From the NCBI GenBank assembly GCA_013365365.1, contig JABVXU010000298.1:1-64000 (forward strand): a stretch of 64,000 nt of DNA, given 5' to 3'. The stretch comes from Cruorifilaria tuberocauda (taxonomy: Eukaryota > Nematoda > Chromadorea > Rhabditida > Onchocercidae). How positions within the stretch are numbered: the stretch's first letter is position 1; each line of letters begins with the position of its first letter. The position numbers were made by a program, and so were the translations under genes. This document shows positions 32,403 through 46,200 of this stretch, in pieces. A model generated the notes under the pieces. That model did no database searches. It saw only the letters and a program-made list of their open reading frames with translations, and was not told where the DNA came from.

Positions 32403-34103
32403 CCTCATACTCTAAGCTTTATCTTATTTTTGTTGCATTTGGTAATTTCTCTTTCCTTTTTAACTTTTTGTAAACTTCCTTGATCTGCAAATTATCTTCT
32501 TAATTAGTTACAACTTCAAAAGTAAAAAAAAAGGAAAAGGACAAATGACATGAATCTTCTTAATAATTCAAAATGTAATTCAATTCCATTCATTTATTTT
32601 AATGCATAGCGCATGTGCATACCAGGCAAAATCTATATGTTAGGTACGAATCTTATCAATTAATGCAATGTTTGCAAAGGATGAAATTTGGAATTCGAAT
32701 GGTCATACAATGAGGTTGACACTGATCTCAAACAAATAGTTATTGGGGAAAAGTATACTGCTTAGTATTTTAATGTTTTCCATAAATTCATACCATTTTA
32801 GATTTAAAAACGACTAAGATAATATTTGATTATTTCTAATCAAAGAATTGTAACTATGATGAAAGATGCTGCTATGATGGAAGTTGTCTACAGCATAAAC
32901 TTCTAACATGGTGATTTAAATAAAATTGCAATTCTCACAGGGATTGCTCTTTGCTTTTAAGAAGAACCTAATAAAAACTTTTATATTTTTAAATTTAATT
33001 AATCAATTGTAACGCAAACAGCAGAACAGAAGAGAACGGAAATTGCTGTAAAGATGTGTTGTTACGAATGTAAATTTTGTACCATTTCGCTGGTTACGTA
33101 CACAAAATAAAACAAAAGAAGATAGAAAACTGGGACACGAAGGAATAAGTACGAGAATAGCGAACGGCTGGAATACAAAAAGCAAACAATGACAGTGATT
33201 ATTTTTCAAATGAATGAACACATTGCAAAATTTCTAATCAAACTTGTGCTAGTGGGAAAGGGAGATGGACATTGATGGTCATATCATTTCACACATTCCG
33301 TCTTTATGAGAAAACTCAGGAAAATTAGATGAGAATAATATCCATCTTTTCAACAACTTGATGTTCTAAAAACATTTAATATGCACCTAACTTAAGAAAT
33401 TCACACACACATACATCTGAACCACCAAAGCAGTCAATCACATAGCACTACGTTGCGAGTAATGTAAGCGGGGATTAAAAGCGAGAAAAAGAATTTGAAT
33501 AGTTTTATAACATTTTGCAAAAATCTTTGCAAAGACAAGTGATTGACTCTCACATCAGCTGTTTGATTGGAATAGACACAAAGAGAAAAAGAAAAATATT
33601 TGCAATAAGATTTCAGAAAAATCAATTGTTTGTATTACATAAATATAATTATCACAATATTGAAATTTCAACTATATTGCGCATGGTAAATTGGCCTTTC
33701 ACCTGAAATTTCAAAATTAAAGGAAATGTTGAACACCTGCGCAATAAATGCGACATGCCATTTAAAATTTCTATAAGTGTTATAAAGAGTTTTAGAATGC
33801 ATAACGTATTTTTATGTTTTTTCGCATTCTGTATAGTGAGTTAATTTGTGGGTAAATGATTCCATGTTATTCCCAGTTAGATTCAAATGAAAAAACTCTG
33901 GAAAAATGAAAAGGCTGTATTTTAATTGAAAATTGAGGTCGGAAAAGATTTCCGATGCAGCTTGGATTAAAGTGGGTAATCAACATGAGAATGCAGTAAA
34001 ACCAAACCTAAAACAGTTTCAAAAGTACTAATTTCACTACGAGCAGCATTTTTGGGAGAATATCAGTGACGAGCATGAAAAAATCGTACATCATTCTCGA
34101 AAT
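32403..34103. other. 3' flank between the membrane protein and ARF1
   Basis: Convergent genes end on either side, so this should hold both 3' UTRs. No exon-like block or recognisable RNA gene was found. Short frames at 33003-33221 and 33434-33706 occur on both strands without splice or homology support. Confidence 0.45.
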
Positions 34104-35675
<1,572 letters not shown>

Positions 35676-37295
35676 CTTCAATGAAATTTGTATTGATTAT
35701 AACTGCCTCGTATTCAGAAGCTGAAATAAACTTGTGGACTAGAAATCATTACACGTGCAATAATGTTTAAAACATTAAGCATGAAAACAATTCATTATAC
35801 AAATGCAAGCCCACCCATTTTTATAGTTCCAAGGCAGAACTAATAGGAACTAGTAAATAATATAAGCAATAATTTGTTAGCTAATAACAATGAAAGACTG
35901 ATATCATCAACAATTCCAAATGCTCACCTGAACAGTTTAATTACAGAATTAAAATTACTATGATATATGGTAGTCATATTTCATAATAATGAAACCAAAT
36001 CATTGAAATCATTTGCTCGATACATTGAATTATTTGGAGGGGATTTTAATACTTTATTTTTTATTTTTTAATACTTCACTACTCGGCCTCGCTGAAATCG
36101 CTTGACTTCAGCACTAAACTTATTCATTTTATCAATTAATCAATAAAAGTTGACTTAATTGGTCTCGATACTAAAATTACTTAAGTTATGTTGTTAAAAC
36201 TACTTGTCGAATACAAAAGTTATTCATACCGAGGAACTGAAATTCATTAACCTGTAAATTCCAATTACTTAACTTATGGTATTGAAAATGAGCAATAAAT
36301 TTGAAATTGTAACTAGTTAAGAGCATTCACTAACAGAGAATAAAGAGTAAGTGATAGACAGATAACGAATAAAAGATAATTATAATTATGATAACTCTCA
36401 ACAGCGATACACCAGGAACTCATTCCGTCTCCAGCTGACAACGCAACACCTCCCACTTCTATGCGCTTCGATCATGTGGCCACATACAACCTTTATCCTA
36501 AACATCGAACAAACGGCATGCAACGGCCGGGACGTTTCGCAACTGTCACTGTTCCTCTGGCTCCTTTTCTTCGGTATTTTGATTTCGCAACAGTGACATG
36601 TCAGAGGTTCATCAAAGTCAAGCAATTAATTGTATCCGTTTGTTTAATGATCCATTAATTTATTCATTTCTCAAGATCGCTTTCACTTTTTTCTTTGGCT
36701 TTAGAGATTGTGATTCTTTCGATAATAAATGAAGTATACTGCTTCTATCCATAGGTTCACCCAGCAAGATAATCTATTTATATCCTTAAAAATGTACCTT
36801 ACTTGCTAAATTTCATATATCTTTATATTACACTTCAACTGTTGTAATTGCTAGGTGAATTGTTATCCAAATTATTAATATTGTGAAATAGCATGAAGTA
36901 ATTTGAAAGTATCTTGGAAATAGCCATCTTTCGATAATAACTTATCTTGATAAGGGCAACATAGTTGTTAATAATACTCAAGAAATCTTTAAGCTAAGAT
37001 AACAATAGGTTTAATTCTGAGCATTCTCCCATCGTATGTATTATGTCTTATTATCACAGTATTTTGATCTCAACCTTTTATGGTTATGTAGTTAGAGCTT
37101 TAGGCGTTAACTGCTTCAAATTATTGATTTTGCAAAGTTTTCTCATGCATGTTTTATTTTTAAAATAAAGAGAATTGAGATTTCTTTTTGCAAAATGGAT
37201 CAAAAGTATGGTGTTTGAGTGCCTTCAATTCATTTTCGATTTACTAAAGAAGAGCCTGGTGAACGTTTTTCTTCTTCCAGAGAAATTGAAAAACA
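35676..37295. other. divergent promoter region of ARF1 and CD2BP2
   Basis: About 1.6 kb between head-to-head genes. The block 36390-36620 is clearly GC-richer, with open frames on both strands. It may be a core promoter or a non-coding first exon of ARF1. An SL-type acceptor (TTCTTCCAG) lies at 37272-37280, 15 bases upstream of the CD2BP2 start. Confidence 0.45.
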
Positions 37296-39818
37296 ATGGC
37301 AAAATCAAAACTGCGATTCTCAGAAGTAGACGAGCTTACTGATGAAAGAGCTTTGGAACACAGTCATGAAAAATATGCTCGTTATCAAGACGACAAGGAA
37401 GAGGGGAAAAATTCGGATGAGGAAGAAAGTAGAGAAGATACAAGGAAGGATTACGAGTCGAAGCATACTCTTGATAGTGATGAAGAAGATGGAGTGAAAT
37501 ATAAAAAACTGGATGTAGATAAAGTTTGTTGCTTTATCTCAGTTTCTTTTTCATTTAAATGTTTAAATAATCAAAATTGCAGGATGCAAGAAGAATAGAA
37601 TTAGAGCTTGTTTGTTTATTTGGGTAATCTTGCTTTATAGAGCTAATCCAATAATTTAATCTTATTCCATTCACTTCAATACTAATCGTTTTCGATAGCT
37701 CACATTTGTATTCTCGAAGTATTCAAGTAGTTCAATGAATATTCTATAATTCTGCAATCGCATTTTTGTCTTTTTAGATTGGGTAGTTTATTGGTTATTT
37801 TCTCCTTGCTCAACAAATATGATCTGAGATATTTTTTTACTTTGATATGTATAAGCATTTCTCATAATATTATGTGTTATTTGGTTACTATGGTGAAATT
37901 GATGTCATTATCATATTTTGCAATATGTTTCTACGTTCTTAACAAATATAATTGAGAAAATTATTTCAAAAACACTTTCGATATAATTTCATTTTTGAAC
38001 TGTGTTGTTATATACTTGCTTATGAGAATATAATTTGCTGCGCAGTTTTCATTTAAAAACTATTTTAGATAGATGGACAAGAAGAAGCAGGTCAGGAATA
38101 TGAAGGTAACACTAAAATTATGGCTTTCAATATGAAGGAAGATTTAGAAGAGGGACATTTTGATGCTGATGGGAATTTCATCTTTGACAAAGTTAGTTAA
38201 ATCAATTTTTTTGCAGTTTTTTGGATTGGTACATCTTGCATTAAATCAACTAACATTTGTTTTTCTGAGTTATTCTGAAGTCTCTGAATCCTTATTTTTA
38301 GAAGGAAACGAAGATAAAGGATGCTTGGCTGGATAATATCGACTGGGCAAACGTAAAAGCTGATGCAGGAAATCGATGGCATCAAAAAAATGTAACTTCA
38401 TTCATTTCGTGATTTTTATTTTTAGAAAAAATAAGATTGAGTTTTCTTGTTCGAAATTTTCATGCCTCAGACTTGTCACTAAATTTCGTTACTGCTTAAT
38501 GCGTTAAGCCGATATTTTTATTATAGGATGTCGCGGTCCAGAAGAAAAGATTTTTTCGTATTTGCAACGAAGACATTTGGTACAAGCTTTTTCAGATCAT
38601 GATTTGAATTGACCTGGAAGTTTTTTTAAGGAAGAAGATAGCTCAGCGATAAAAAATCTTGACGATGGCGAACTTAAAAGTATATATGAAAAAATTGCTT
38701 CTTTATTAAGATCAAATGAAACAATTGAACGAACGTTAGCAAGGTTAGGAAAGGAAAAAGGTGAGCATCTTCACTTATTTTATGGAAAATTTTTGTTGGA
38801 AAAATTTTTTTTCTTCCTGATTTGAATTGCAAATCTTGTCATTACTATAGTATTAAATTTACGGTGAGATTTTCCTCAATCTTTGTTTACACTTCCAATT
38901 TTGTCATTGTACTGATACTAAGGTTTAGGTTTAAGTGCAGCAGAAGAGCGGAAGAAGAGATGGGCAGCAAAGAAAGCTGGTAAGGAATATGTTGATGAAA
39001 AGAACTTCGCAATGAAAGAATTGACAGGTTTAGCTGATATCCTAGTATCAAATGGTGAAATGGAAGCTTATCAGTACACGCTAGAGAAGATTCAATGTAT
39101 GATTCAAGAATTGCAAAGTAAAGCTGTTGACGTTTTGGATATGTTTTCGAATGAAGCACCCACCTGCTCTTCCAGAGGTTTTCATCAAAAAATCTACCTT
39201 GCGAACTATTTATCTCTCATTTTCATCAAAATTGGAGATATTGCTCTCTCCAAAACTGTTTGCAAGTTTTTAGATAAATTTAGGCCAGCATTACTGACAA
39301 GAATATTGTACTGAATAGTGGAATAATTTTGATTATCACTAAAATAAAGTTATTTCTTAAGCAGGTTGAACCATTAGCTTCTAGCTTTCTTGGAATTTTG
39401 ATTTATATTTGGCACTTCCTTAGAGTAAAATGTAAATTTGCTTTTGTCACAATTTCTAAATAGAGGAATGTGATGCATTGATTAGTACTAGGAATTGCAC
39501 CATATTTAAGAATAGAATAGTTCAGCGTTGTTGAGATAAATAGAGAATAAAGAATTCATTGAGCAATTACCAGAAACCTTTCGTTTTGCAGAAGAAAATG
39601 ATCAAACCGATGAAGCTGCAAGATCCATTAGTAATACTGTAATATGGGAATATAAATTATCAAATGACGAAAATGCAGAAATTATTGGTCCAGTTTCCAG
39701 CGAAGAAATGATGAAATTGCAGGAAGAAGGCAAATTTGAAAATGGTGGTTGGGCTCGTAAAAAGGGCATGCAGACTTTTTACACCATTGCTAGACTTGAT
39801 TTCGAAATTTATGTATGA
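37296..39818 (+). CDS. cd2bp2: CD2BP2 / U5-52K homologue with C-terminal GYF domain
   Basis: Six exons: 37296-37523, 38069-38191, 38302-38391, 38631-38760, 38929-39177 and 39592-39818; 348 residues (human about 341). The N-terminus is highly acidic and charged. The family signature AFNMKEDLEEGHFDADGNFI is followed by DAWLDNIDW in exons 2-3. A GYF domain fills the end: VIWEYKLSND, then IIGPVSSEEMMKLQEEGKF and a final FYTIARLDFEIYV. CD2BP2 is a subunit of the U5 snRNP that binds PRPF6 and DIM1 and leaves before tri-snRNP formation; its GYF domain binds proline-rich peptides. The classical Gly-Tyr-Phe residues are altered, as the turn reads EEGKFENGGW. Between exons 3 and 4 a 92-base stretch after ATTATAG (38527) is open but ends in a stop; I treat it as intron because N/EED joins in phase. 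Confidence 0.93.
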
Positions 39819-40812
39819 AAAATTTTCCATGTTTACTTGTTTCACGTTACACATGACATAATTTATATTGTATCTTTATTATCAAAAGACCAGAAAAGAT
39901 AATTGCCCCCTCTAAACTGAACAGATCCAATAATCTCATGGATTCACGTATTTTCAAAAAACTATTAAGGTCATAAAACATGTTCAAAAATGCTGGAGGC
40001 TTTAATGAAATTATGAAACCTCATTAGCAGCTAAGGAGATTGAAGAATTATGACATTTTCGAAAAAAACTTCAAGAAAATCTAAAATTAACGAGGCGTTT
40101 AAATGGAATCTACTGTAATTTCCTGCGTTAACTTTCTACTTTTTTTAACACGAAAAGATGAGCTTTTATGATAAATATTTTTCTAATAATTAATCAATTT
40201 TCTCTTTTTTCACAATGAATCACTATGAATTACTTTCATGATATAAGATGTCATTTTTTGCTGACAAATTTCTATTAAAAAAAATACTTCTTGAGTGAAA
40301 GTAATTGTTCTTATGATACTCGTTGCTGTTCTTTCCTTTGAAATTTTGACTCTTGCTGTAATTTCTGGTTTTTAAGAAATACTTTGATCTCTATGCGTTT
40401 CTCATTTACATGAGCTATCTTGACTCCAGAACTATTTTTTCGCGTTATGAAAAATATTTTGATGAAAATGAATAGCTAAGTAGTTGAGGAATTTAGATCT
40501 TGTCAGATAAATTTTTCCAAATCTAATTTTTATTGATTCACAGTAAGAGATATCAATCCATATATGTTGACACACCGAAAAAATAATGCAATATTAGCCA
40601 AATGGATTATGTTAAACTGAGTTATTGGTAGTCTAAACGGTGATCTGATTATATACTGCATAGAATGATGTTACTGTTGGAATGCGTTAGTAATATTTTG
40701 ACCAGAATATGATTGGAGTTTCTAAACAGATAAATCAGCTATTTAACAATAATCGTTTATTATAGAGGCAGACGGTAACATTACAGGTAAAGTTACAGTG
40801 GAACTGGACGCA
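39819..40812. other. intergenic, CD2BP2 to TOM7
   Basis: No exon found. A TTATTATAG acceptor at about 40764 probably marks the trans-splice site of TOM7. The short frame between it and the TOM7 ATG is open (EADGNITGKVTVELD), so an N-terminal extension cannot be fully excluded. Confidence 0.45.
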
Positions 40813-41261
40813 ATGAAGTTCTCATCAGCGCAACAGAACTTTATACGACAAATGGTCAATGTTTTCCGGATCTTTGTGCAGTGGGGAAGTGTTCCTTTCA
40901 TTGTATACTTAGGTAAATTTCTTAAATTTTGTTTTGGAAGAATTTTATTCAATCAGTTTAAAATATGGAATTCGCATAGATGATGTTGGATAACCTGGAT
41001 AAACTTCATCAAAATGAGATTGGAAGAATTTTTTATACTTGTAAAACATGATTAAAATTTGATTCGGATTTATGTGGCAAATTTTACTGACATAAAATTT
41101 TCTCTTAAGATGGCATAATAAAAAAATTAAGGATTCTTTTGTCTTTTGAAATCGGAATCGAATTCGATGATCATTAATTTTTAGGATTTCGTCATGGTGC
41201 AGACCCACAACCCAATGGTGAAATAATACCATTCTCATTGACTGGTCTTTTTTACGGTTGA
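40813..41261 (+). CDS. tomm-7: TOM7, mitochondrial import receptor subunit
   Basis: Two exons (40813-40912 and 41185-41261) joined in phase encode 58 residues (human TOMM7 has 55). The diagnostic block QWGSVPFIVYLGFRHGADP spans the junction and matches the animal core RWG-IPLVIYLGFKRGADP. One membrane helix covers about residues 18-35, and the C-terminus ends FSLTGLFYG, like the family's leucine-rich end. TOM7 is a small tail-anchored-like subunit of the TOM complex in the outer mitochondrial membrane and also stabilises PINK1 at the TOM complex in mammals. The Met start is chosen because it gives the family length; an upstream acceptor at 40764 leaves a short leader of about 46 bases. Confidence 0.93.
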
Positions 41262-42250
41262 ATCCTTGGTTTGAAATTAATCAGTTTCCGTTAGCTTTTC
41301 ACTCATTTCTAACGATGTAGAATATGTTTTAATTGTTGAAAGTATAATTTGTTCACTTTGTTATAAATTCTGTTTAGTAAAAGTTTTCTGCTACTAATAA
41401 AAAGTGACTTTCTGTGCAATGAAAAATATCGTTTATGCATTAATGTAATTGAAAATAACGAAAAAAAATGCGAAAAGTGAGGTCCAACGAAATATTAATT
41501 AGTGCCTAGAAATCATATAACCTTTCCTGCAGAAATCATATGACTTCTCGATTCATCAAATTACATATAGATATGTAAACATAGGTAAAAGCTTAAAAAG
41601 ATTATTATCGTACTGCAGAGAATACAATCATTGAAACTGAGAGTTTTAGAAAGTTTGACATGGATGTCAAAGGAAGTTTCGGAATTACACAAAAGACTGC
41701 ATATCAAGACTTCATATATACTAGAATAGATGAGGACTGCACGCGAAATTTTAAATTTTAATTAAAAAACCTGGATGCACAAAGAGGTAGTTAAAAATTG
41801 TATTTTCGAATCAATTATAACAAAACTCTATTTAGTTATTACGGCTAAAAAGGACGCCTACAAATAATCTAGAGAAATCGATTCTAATCTTAACTTGTCG
41901 AGATATCAACTATCATTTTCTTGAAAACGATAAAGAACGGAAAGATTGAAAATGCACGAAGTTACATTTTATATCTATGAATAAGCAAATCTTCGAGACT
42001 CACTTTCTAATTTTATAGAAACAGAAGTACGGGCTGACAATGGAAAAAAGAAATTGCAAATGTTTATTTATAATGTATCAATGGAAACAACTGCAATGCT
42101 TTTCCCCTTGTAAACAAAAATTGCTGGAGAGCAAAGAGGAAAATAAAACTTGAAAAATCTAAAATGATTACATGATGTAAATTTAATTAACGTATTATAT
42201 CTTATAAGTTTTTAAAGAAAAAATATTTTGTAATTTTATGAAACATTAAC
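41262..42250. other. region with two orphan open segments on the plus strand
   Basis: After the TOM7 3' end, a segment at 41619-41763 (after a TACTGCAG site) is open in two plus-strand frames. One is a heptad-like helical sequence, the other has a polar sequence ending at a TAA. A second segment, 42019-42152, follows TTTTATAG and reads about 44 residues to a TGA. No family recognised and no way found to join them. Confidence 0.35.
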
Positions 42251-42439
42251 TTATGAAGTGAATTGAAAAAGTTGATGGCTGATTTCATCACCTAGAAAAT
42301 ATCCCAAAACATCTTGTTCTTTTCCTTTATGCTCATTTTCTGCCACTTGTAGATATCCTTCATATTGTTGATCCTCAATTCTTTTACCTATAATTTCCGC
42401 ATTTGAATCTTTTACTTTTACACTTCTGTTCTGTAAATC
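42251..42439 (-). CDS. terminal exon of an unidentified minus-strand gene
   Basis: After a clean AAATTTCAG acceptor, 189 bases read 62 residues plus TAA. The start is DLQNRSVKVKDSNAEIIGKR and the end is LGDEISHQLFQFTS. Composition is hydrophilic and coding-like, and the other two frames of the same strand are closed. I could not find upstream exons with confidence; a short open stretch at about 42735-42785 on the same strand (ERPITQYWSSNT) followed by a donor-like GTAAAT is a candidate. It could be an alternative small gene or a relic. Confidence 0.45.
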   Translation of the reverse strand, partial: DLQNRSVKVKDSNAEIIGKRIEDQQYEGYLQVAENEHKGKEQDVLGYFLGDEISHQLFQFTS

Positions 42440-43242
42440 CTGAAATTTTTGATTTATAAATAGGAAAAAATCATTTAATAAAGTCCGATCTTTTTATTAA
42501 TGTGAATATACATGCACCAAAAGTTATTGCATTTAAATCAATGCATGAAACATTTCATATCAAGCCTTGACAATATCTGATGGGATCAGTTTTCAAAATG
42601 CTAATTCTTCCGAACCGAAATAAACCGCTACTGCTTTCTTAATTGATTAAACCTTAGAAATAATAATTATGTAGTTAAATGGAATAGATATTACTTAAAT
42701 TTAAACAAATCTAGGAATTTACAGTATTGCTACTCCAATATTGAGTAATTGGTCGTTCTTCTTTAATGTTTATGCACACTCCTCAAATTGGCATTTCGTA
42801 ATGTTGCGAGACATAAGCATTTCAAAAGTGCCTTCAATTAAAATTTATCTATGGCGGATGGTCCGTCAAACTTTGTGAGTTTAATTTGAAATTCCTTGAC
42901 ATGTTAGGACTTTTCGACGTATCAGTGGTATGTATAATGGATGGATTTTATTTTAAACTTCACTTGATTAAATTTAGTTACGAATTTTCGATAAAATTTT
43001 TCAATTATTAATGAGTTACTGGGAAGAATTAAAGGGCGAAAATGATTTAGGTAATCTTCATATTAATTCAAAATTCATCCGATACTGACATTTAGATGTA
43101 TGATCATTTAGAAGCATTATTTCATAAATTTTAATAGTTTCAACATTTTATTTTTCGGTTCTATTGTGTATTCCTTTCCAAAAAAATATTTTTGTGTTTT
43201 GGACATTAGCATAGATCATAACAATTTGAAGGAATACTTTCG
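42440..43242. other. 5' flank of the DDX55 gene
   Basis: Contains an isolated coding-like mini-exon, 42851-42874 on the plus strand: an ATG followed by eight codons (MADGPSNF) and a perfect GTGAGT donor. It does not join in frame to the DDX55 or nested-gene exons that I can define. The rest shows nothing. Confidence 0.4.
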
Positions 43243-46200
43243 ATGCAATCCGCTAGTGAGAGGTTGCAGTCATTGTTACCCGATGAAATTTTGACCGTGT
43301 TTATCAAGAAACTTGCATTCAAACAATTCACAGCAGTTCAGGTATTGATTTAAGTTTCTGAGTTTAGGTTGAATAATTTTACCGTTACATATAAGTAACG
43401 GAGTAACGTGCGTTTCTAGACATACAATAATCTTAGAATATTCGGGAAATCTCGTGATGTCAGCTATTAAGTCATCTCTTATGAAAATACAAGACTCTGA
43501 TTTAGTTCACTACATTCACGAAATCATTCCGCAAAACTTTGCTCTTTGATTCACATCGAATGCATGAAACAGTTCTCTACAGATTTTTGTGTTATCAACA
43601 GAAGCTATGGCACTGCCATAATATGAAACATCTCTAAATAAATATTGTTTGAAAAGTTTTTCGATGTCTTATTTGTAAAAGTTTTGCTTAAAACTTTGAA
43701 GGGAAATACACTTAATGAAATCTAAATTGTGGAGAGAATGTTCTAGTTTTCTTAAGATAGAACATCAACTGTTTATAACTAGATTAAGTGGGATAGTTTG
43801 ACAAATCTAAGTCTTATTCAGGATTCTTACTGAATGGCTGGTCCAAAATTAGAATTAGTTTATGGCTATACTGGCTAGTAATCTAAATGTTTTGCTTATT
43901 AATAATCTGATCACTGAACATCATTGAATTTGTTTGTTTTATCCGAAATTAAATTCTGTAAAAATTTAAGTTCTGGAAGGATCATGTCATTTTCAATACC
44001 ACAGTTTGATTTATGATTTTACACTTGTGATCATGTTTTCGTTGCCCATGTATTATGCATATTTTAATCTTGTTGCAGTTCTTGTTCTATCGACTTCTTT
44101 TATTTTTGTGAACTTTTTCTTTCAAAAGTCATTTTTTGTTATGCATTTGTGATAGATTTAGATGTTTCCTTTAGAGTTTTTGGAAATTTAGCAAGAAATT
44201 CTTCAAATTCATGCTTGGAACAAACTTGAATATAATTTCTGAGTTAAATGAGGATCGGTATGTCCTTCAGTGATTATTGGGTACTTGAATGCCAAGAATG
44301 CGTGAACATAGTGATTATCGATGGGGTGATTATTATATGTCGGGCGGACGTAAAGGCAAAAAGTCATGGGTCTTGGAATTAATTCATACTGTCAACCAAA
44401 TGATACCAACCTTCAATGAACTATTTGATGAGGTGAGCTGTGAATTCGTGTGTCACTTTGTATTATGTTGAAAATCTTTCAAACCGAATTTCTAAAAACA
44501 TCGTAGAAGTATAAGAAATGTTGGACAATCCTTTAAAACTTCTTTATTAATTGATTTATTTCATAGTTATTGTATTGTTATAATTTTGAAATGTTGAGTA
44601 AGAGAGTTCTTGATGACCTTTGCAATTTTGTCTAAGACCAATTGTACAAGTTTTCATGAAAGATACTGCTCTTCATGGCTAAAACCCACAATATTGTTCT
44701 CAAATGTAGCAAAGGATGACAACTTTGCTGCCATTCAAGCAATTTGATTGTATCGTTGTGGATGGATTACGCGTTAATTTTAACTCATTATCGTTCAGGA
44801 AACATTCTATGTGTTTGCATTCATCGTTGTCATATCATCCTTCATGATTGCTTTCTTTCTGGCTAAAGTGGTTGGCGTACGGATTCGCGAATATCCACTA
44901 AATGTGAACCGTGAATGGCGTGATGCACGGCCAGCAAATCCTTTTCGTTTTCCATGGAATCGAAGCAGCGATTGATGCGATTGATGTACTTTTGATTCAG
45001 AATTTGGATCTTTGTATAACTGAAGGAAAAGAAGCATGTTATCATTCTTGATTCAGTCAGTAGTTACATTAATATTTGAATTATTCATCATCCAAAATAG
45101 AACTTTATCTAGGTAACAAAGTTAAAACAATAATATTTACGATGTTACAAGTATGTATTTTAACTGCCTATGTATTATTGCATCTTCAATGTTAGAAGGC
45201 GAATCATTTTTTTTTGATAAGATTTTTTGTGTCATTGCGTATAATAATATATTAATATGTTGTGCTGTTTATTCCAAATAATTTTTTCATCATTTCTGTT
45301 TTCTTAATGGCGTAGGTCTCTTTTTTTCTTCAAATTGCGCTTCCTGAGTCAGTTGATCTGATTTTTTTTTCTTTTTTAGAATTGATCATGTGACAATCCG
45401 ATCATATTTCAGCGTTTAATTGTCCTTTGTAAGCTTATGAAGCTTTTCATTAAATCAAAACATTTCAATTTTCATTTTCTAACAATTTAGCACGAAATAT
45501 CTTTGAGGAAACTTATTCAAAATGTATAAAATGAGATGTATCAAATCTTATTTTTTCTTTTCCAAAATTTTTATAATTTCAGCTATATAGCTGAAGCTGG
45601 CTGTTTTTTAATGACAGTTTTGCCAAAGTCTTCTCACAAGCGATTTTTTCTCCACTAACACTAACACTAACACTAACACTCATACTTTCTTCAGCAATAA
45701 TCATATGTATTGTTCATTGTTATTTTTTTAAACATAAATCTGCAGAAGGCAAGCAGTCTTTTGGGGTTGATGGATCAGAAATTTACTCGGACATTGAATT
45801 GTGTATTTTTATTTGATCTAAATAATGATAGAATTGTGTCGAACCTCTACTTCCCACACAAGCATAATCAATTTTCGCTAACTGTTCAATTAAACTTAAT
45901 AATCAAAACGAGGGGCGTGGAGTTGTACTTGTATTTACATCCCAGTGCTGCAGAGCTTTTTCTATTATTATTATAACAAATAGACAAGATTGCGAAGTTA
46001 CTGAATGACATTTCCATGACATCATTTGTTCATTATGAATCTAGATAGTTTTTCGAAACGTATCATCGTGTAAGAACTTGGCACTTTTTAGGAACAAGCA
46101 ATACAGCGTTTATTGAGGTTCCAAGATGTTATTGTGCAAGCACCAACTGGTTCCGGAAAAACCCTCGCATATGTTTTACCACTATTCACTCTTTTATGGA

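Noticed and set aside
36398..36658. Short frames on both strands in the GC-richer block between ARF1 and CD2BP2
   Set aside because: No splice context or family. Best explained as promoter or non-coding first exon.
38528..38612. Exon-like segment after ATTATAG inside the CD2BP2 gene
   Set aside because: It runs into a stop in the required phase. Skipping it and using the acceptor at 38630 restores a continuous in-phase protein matching the family length.
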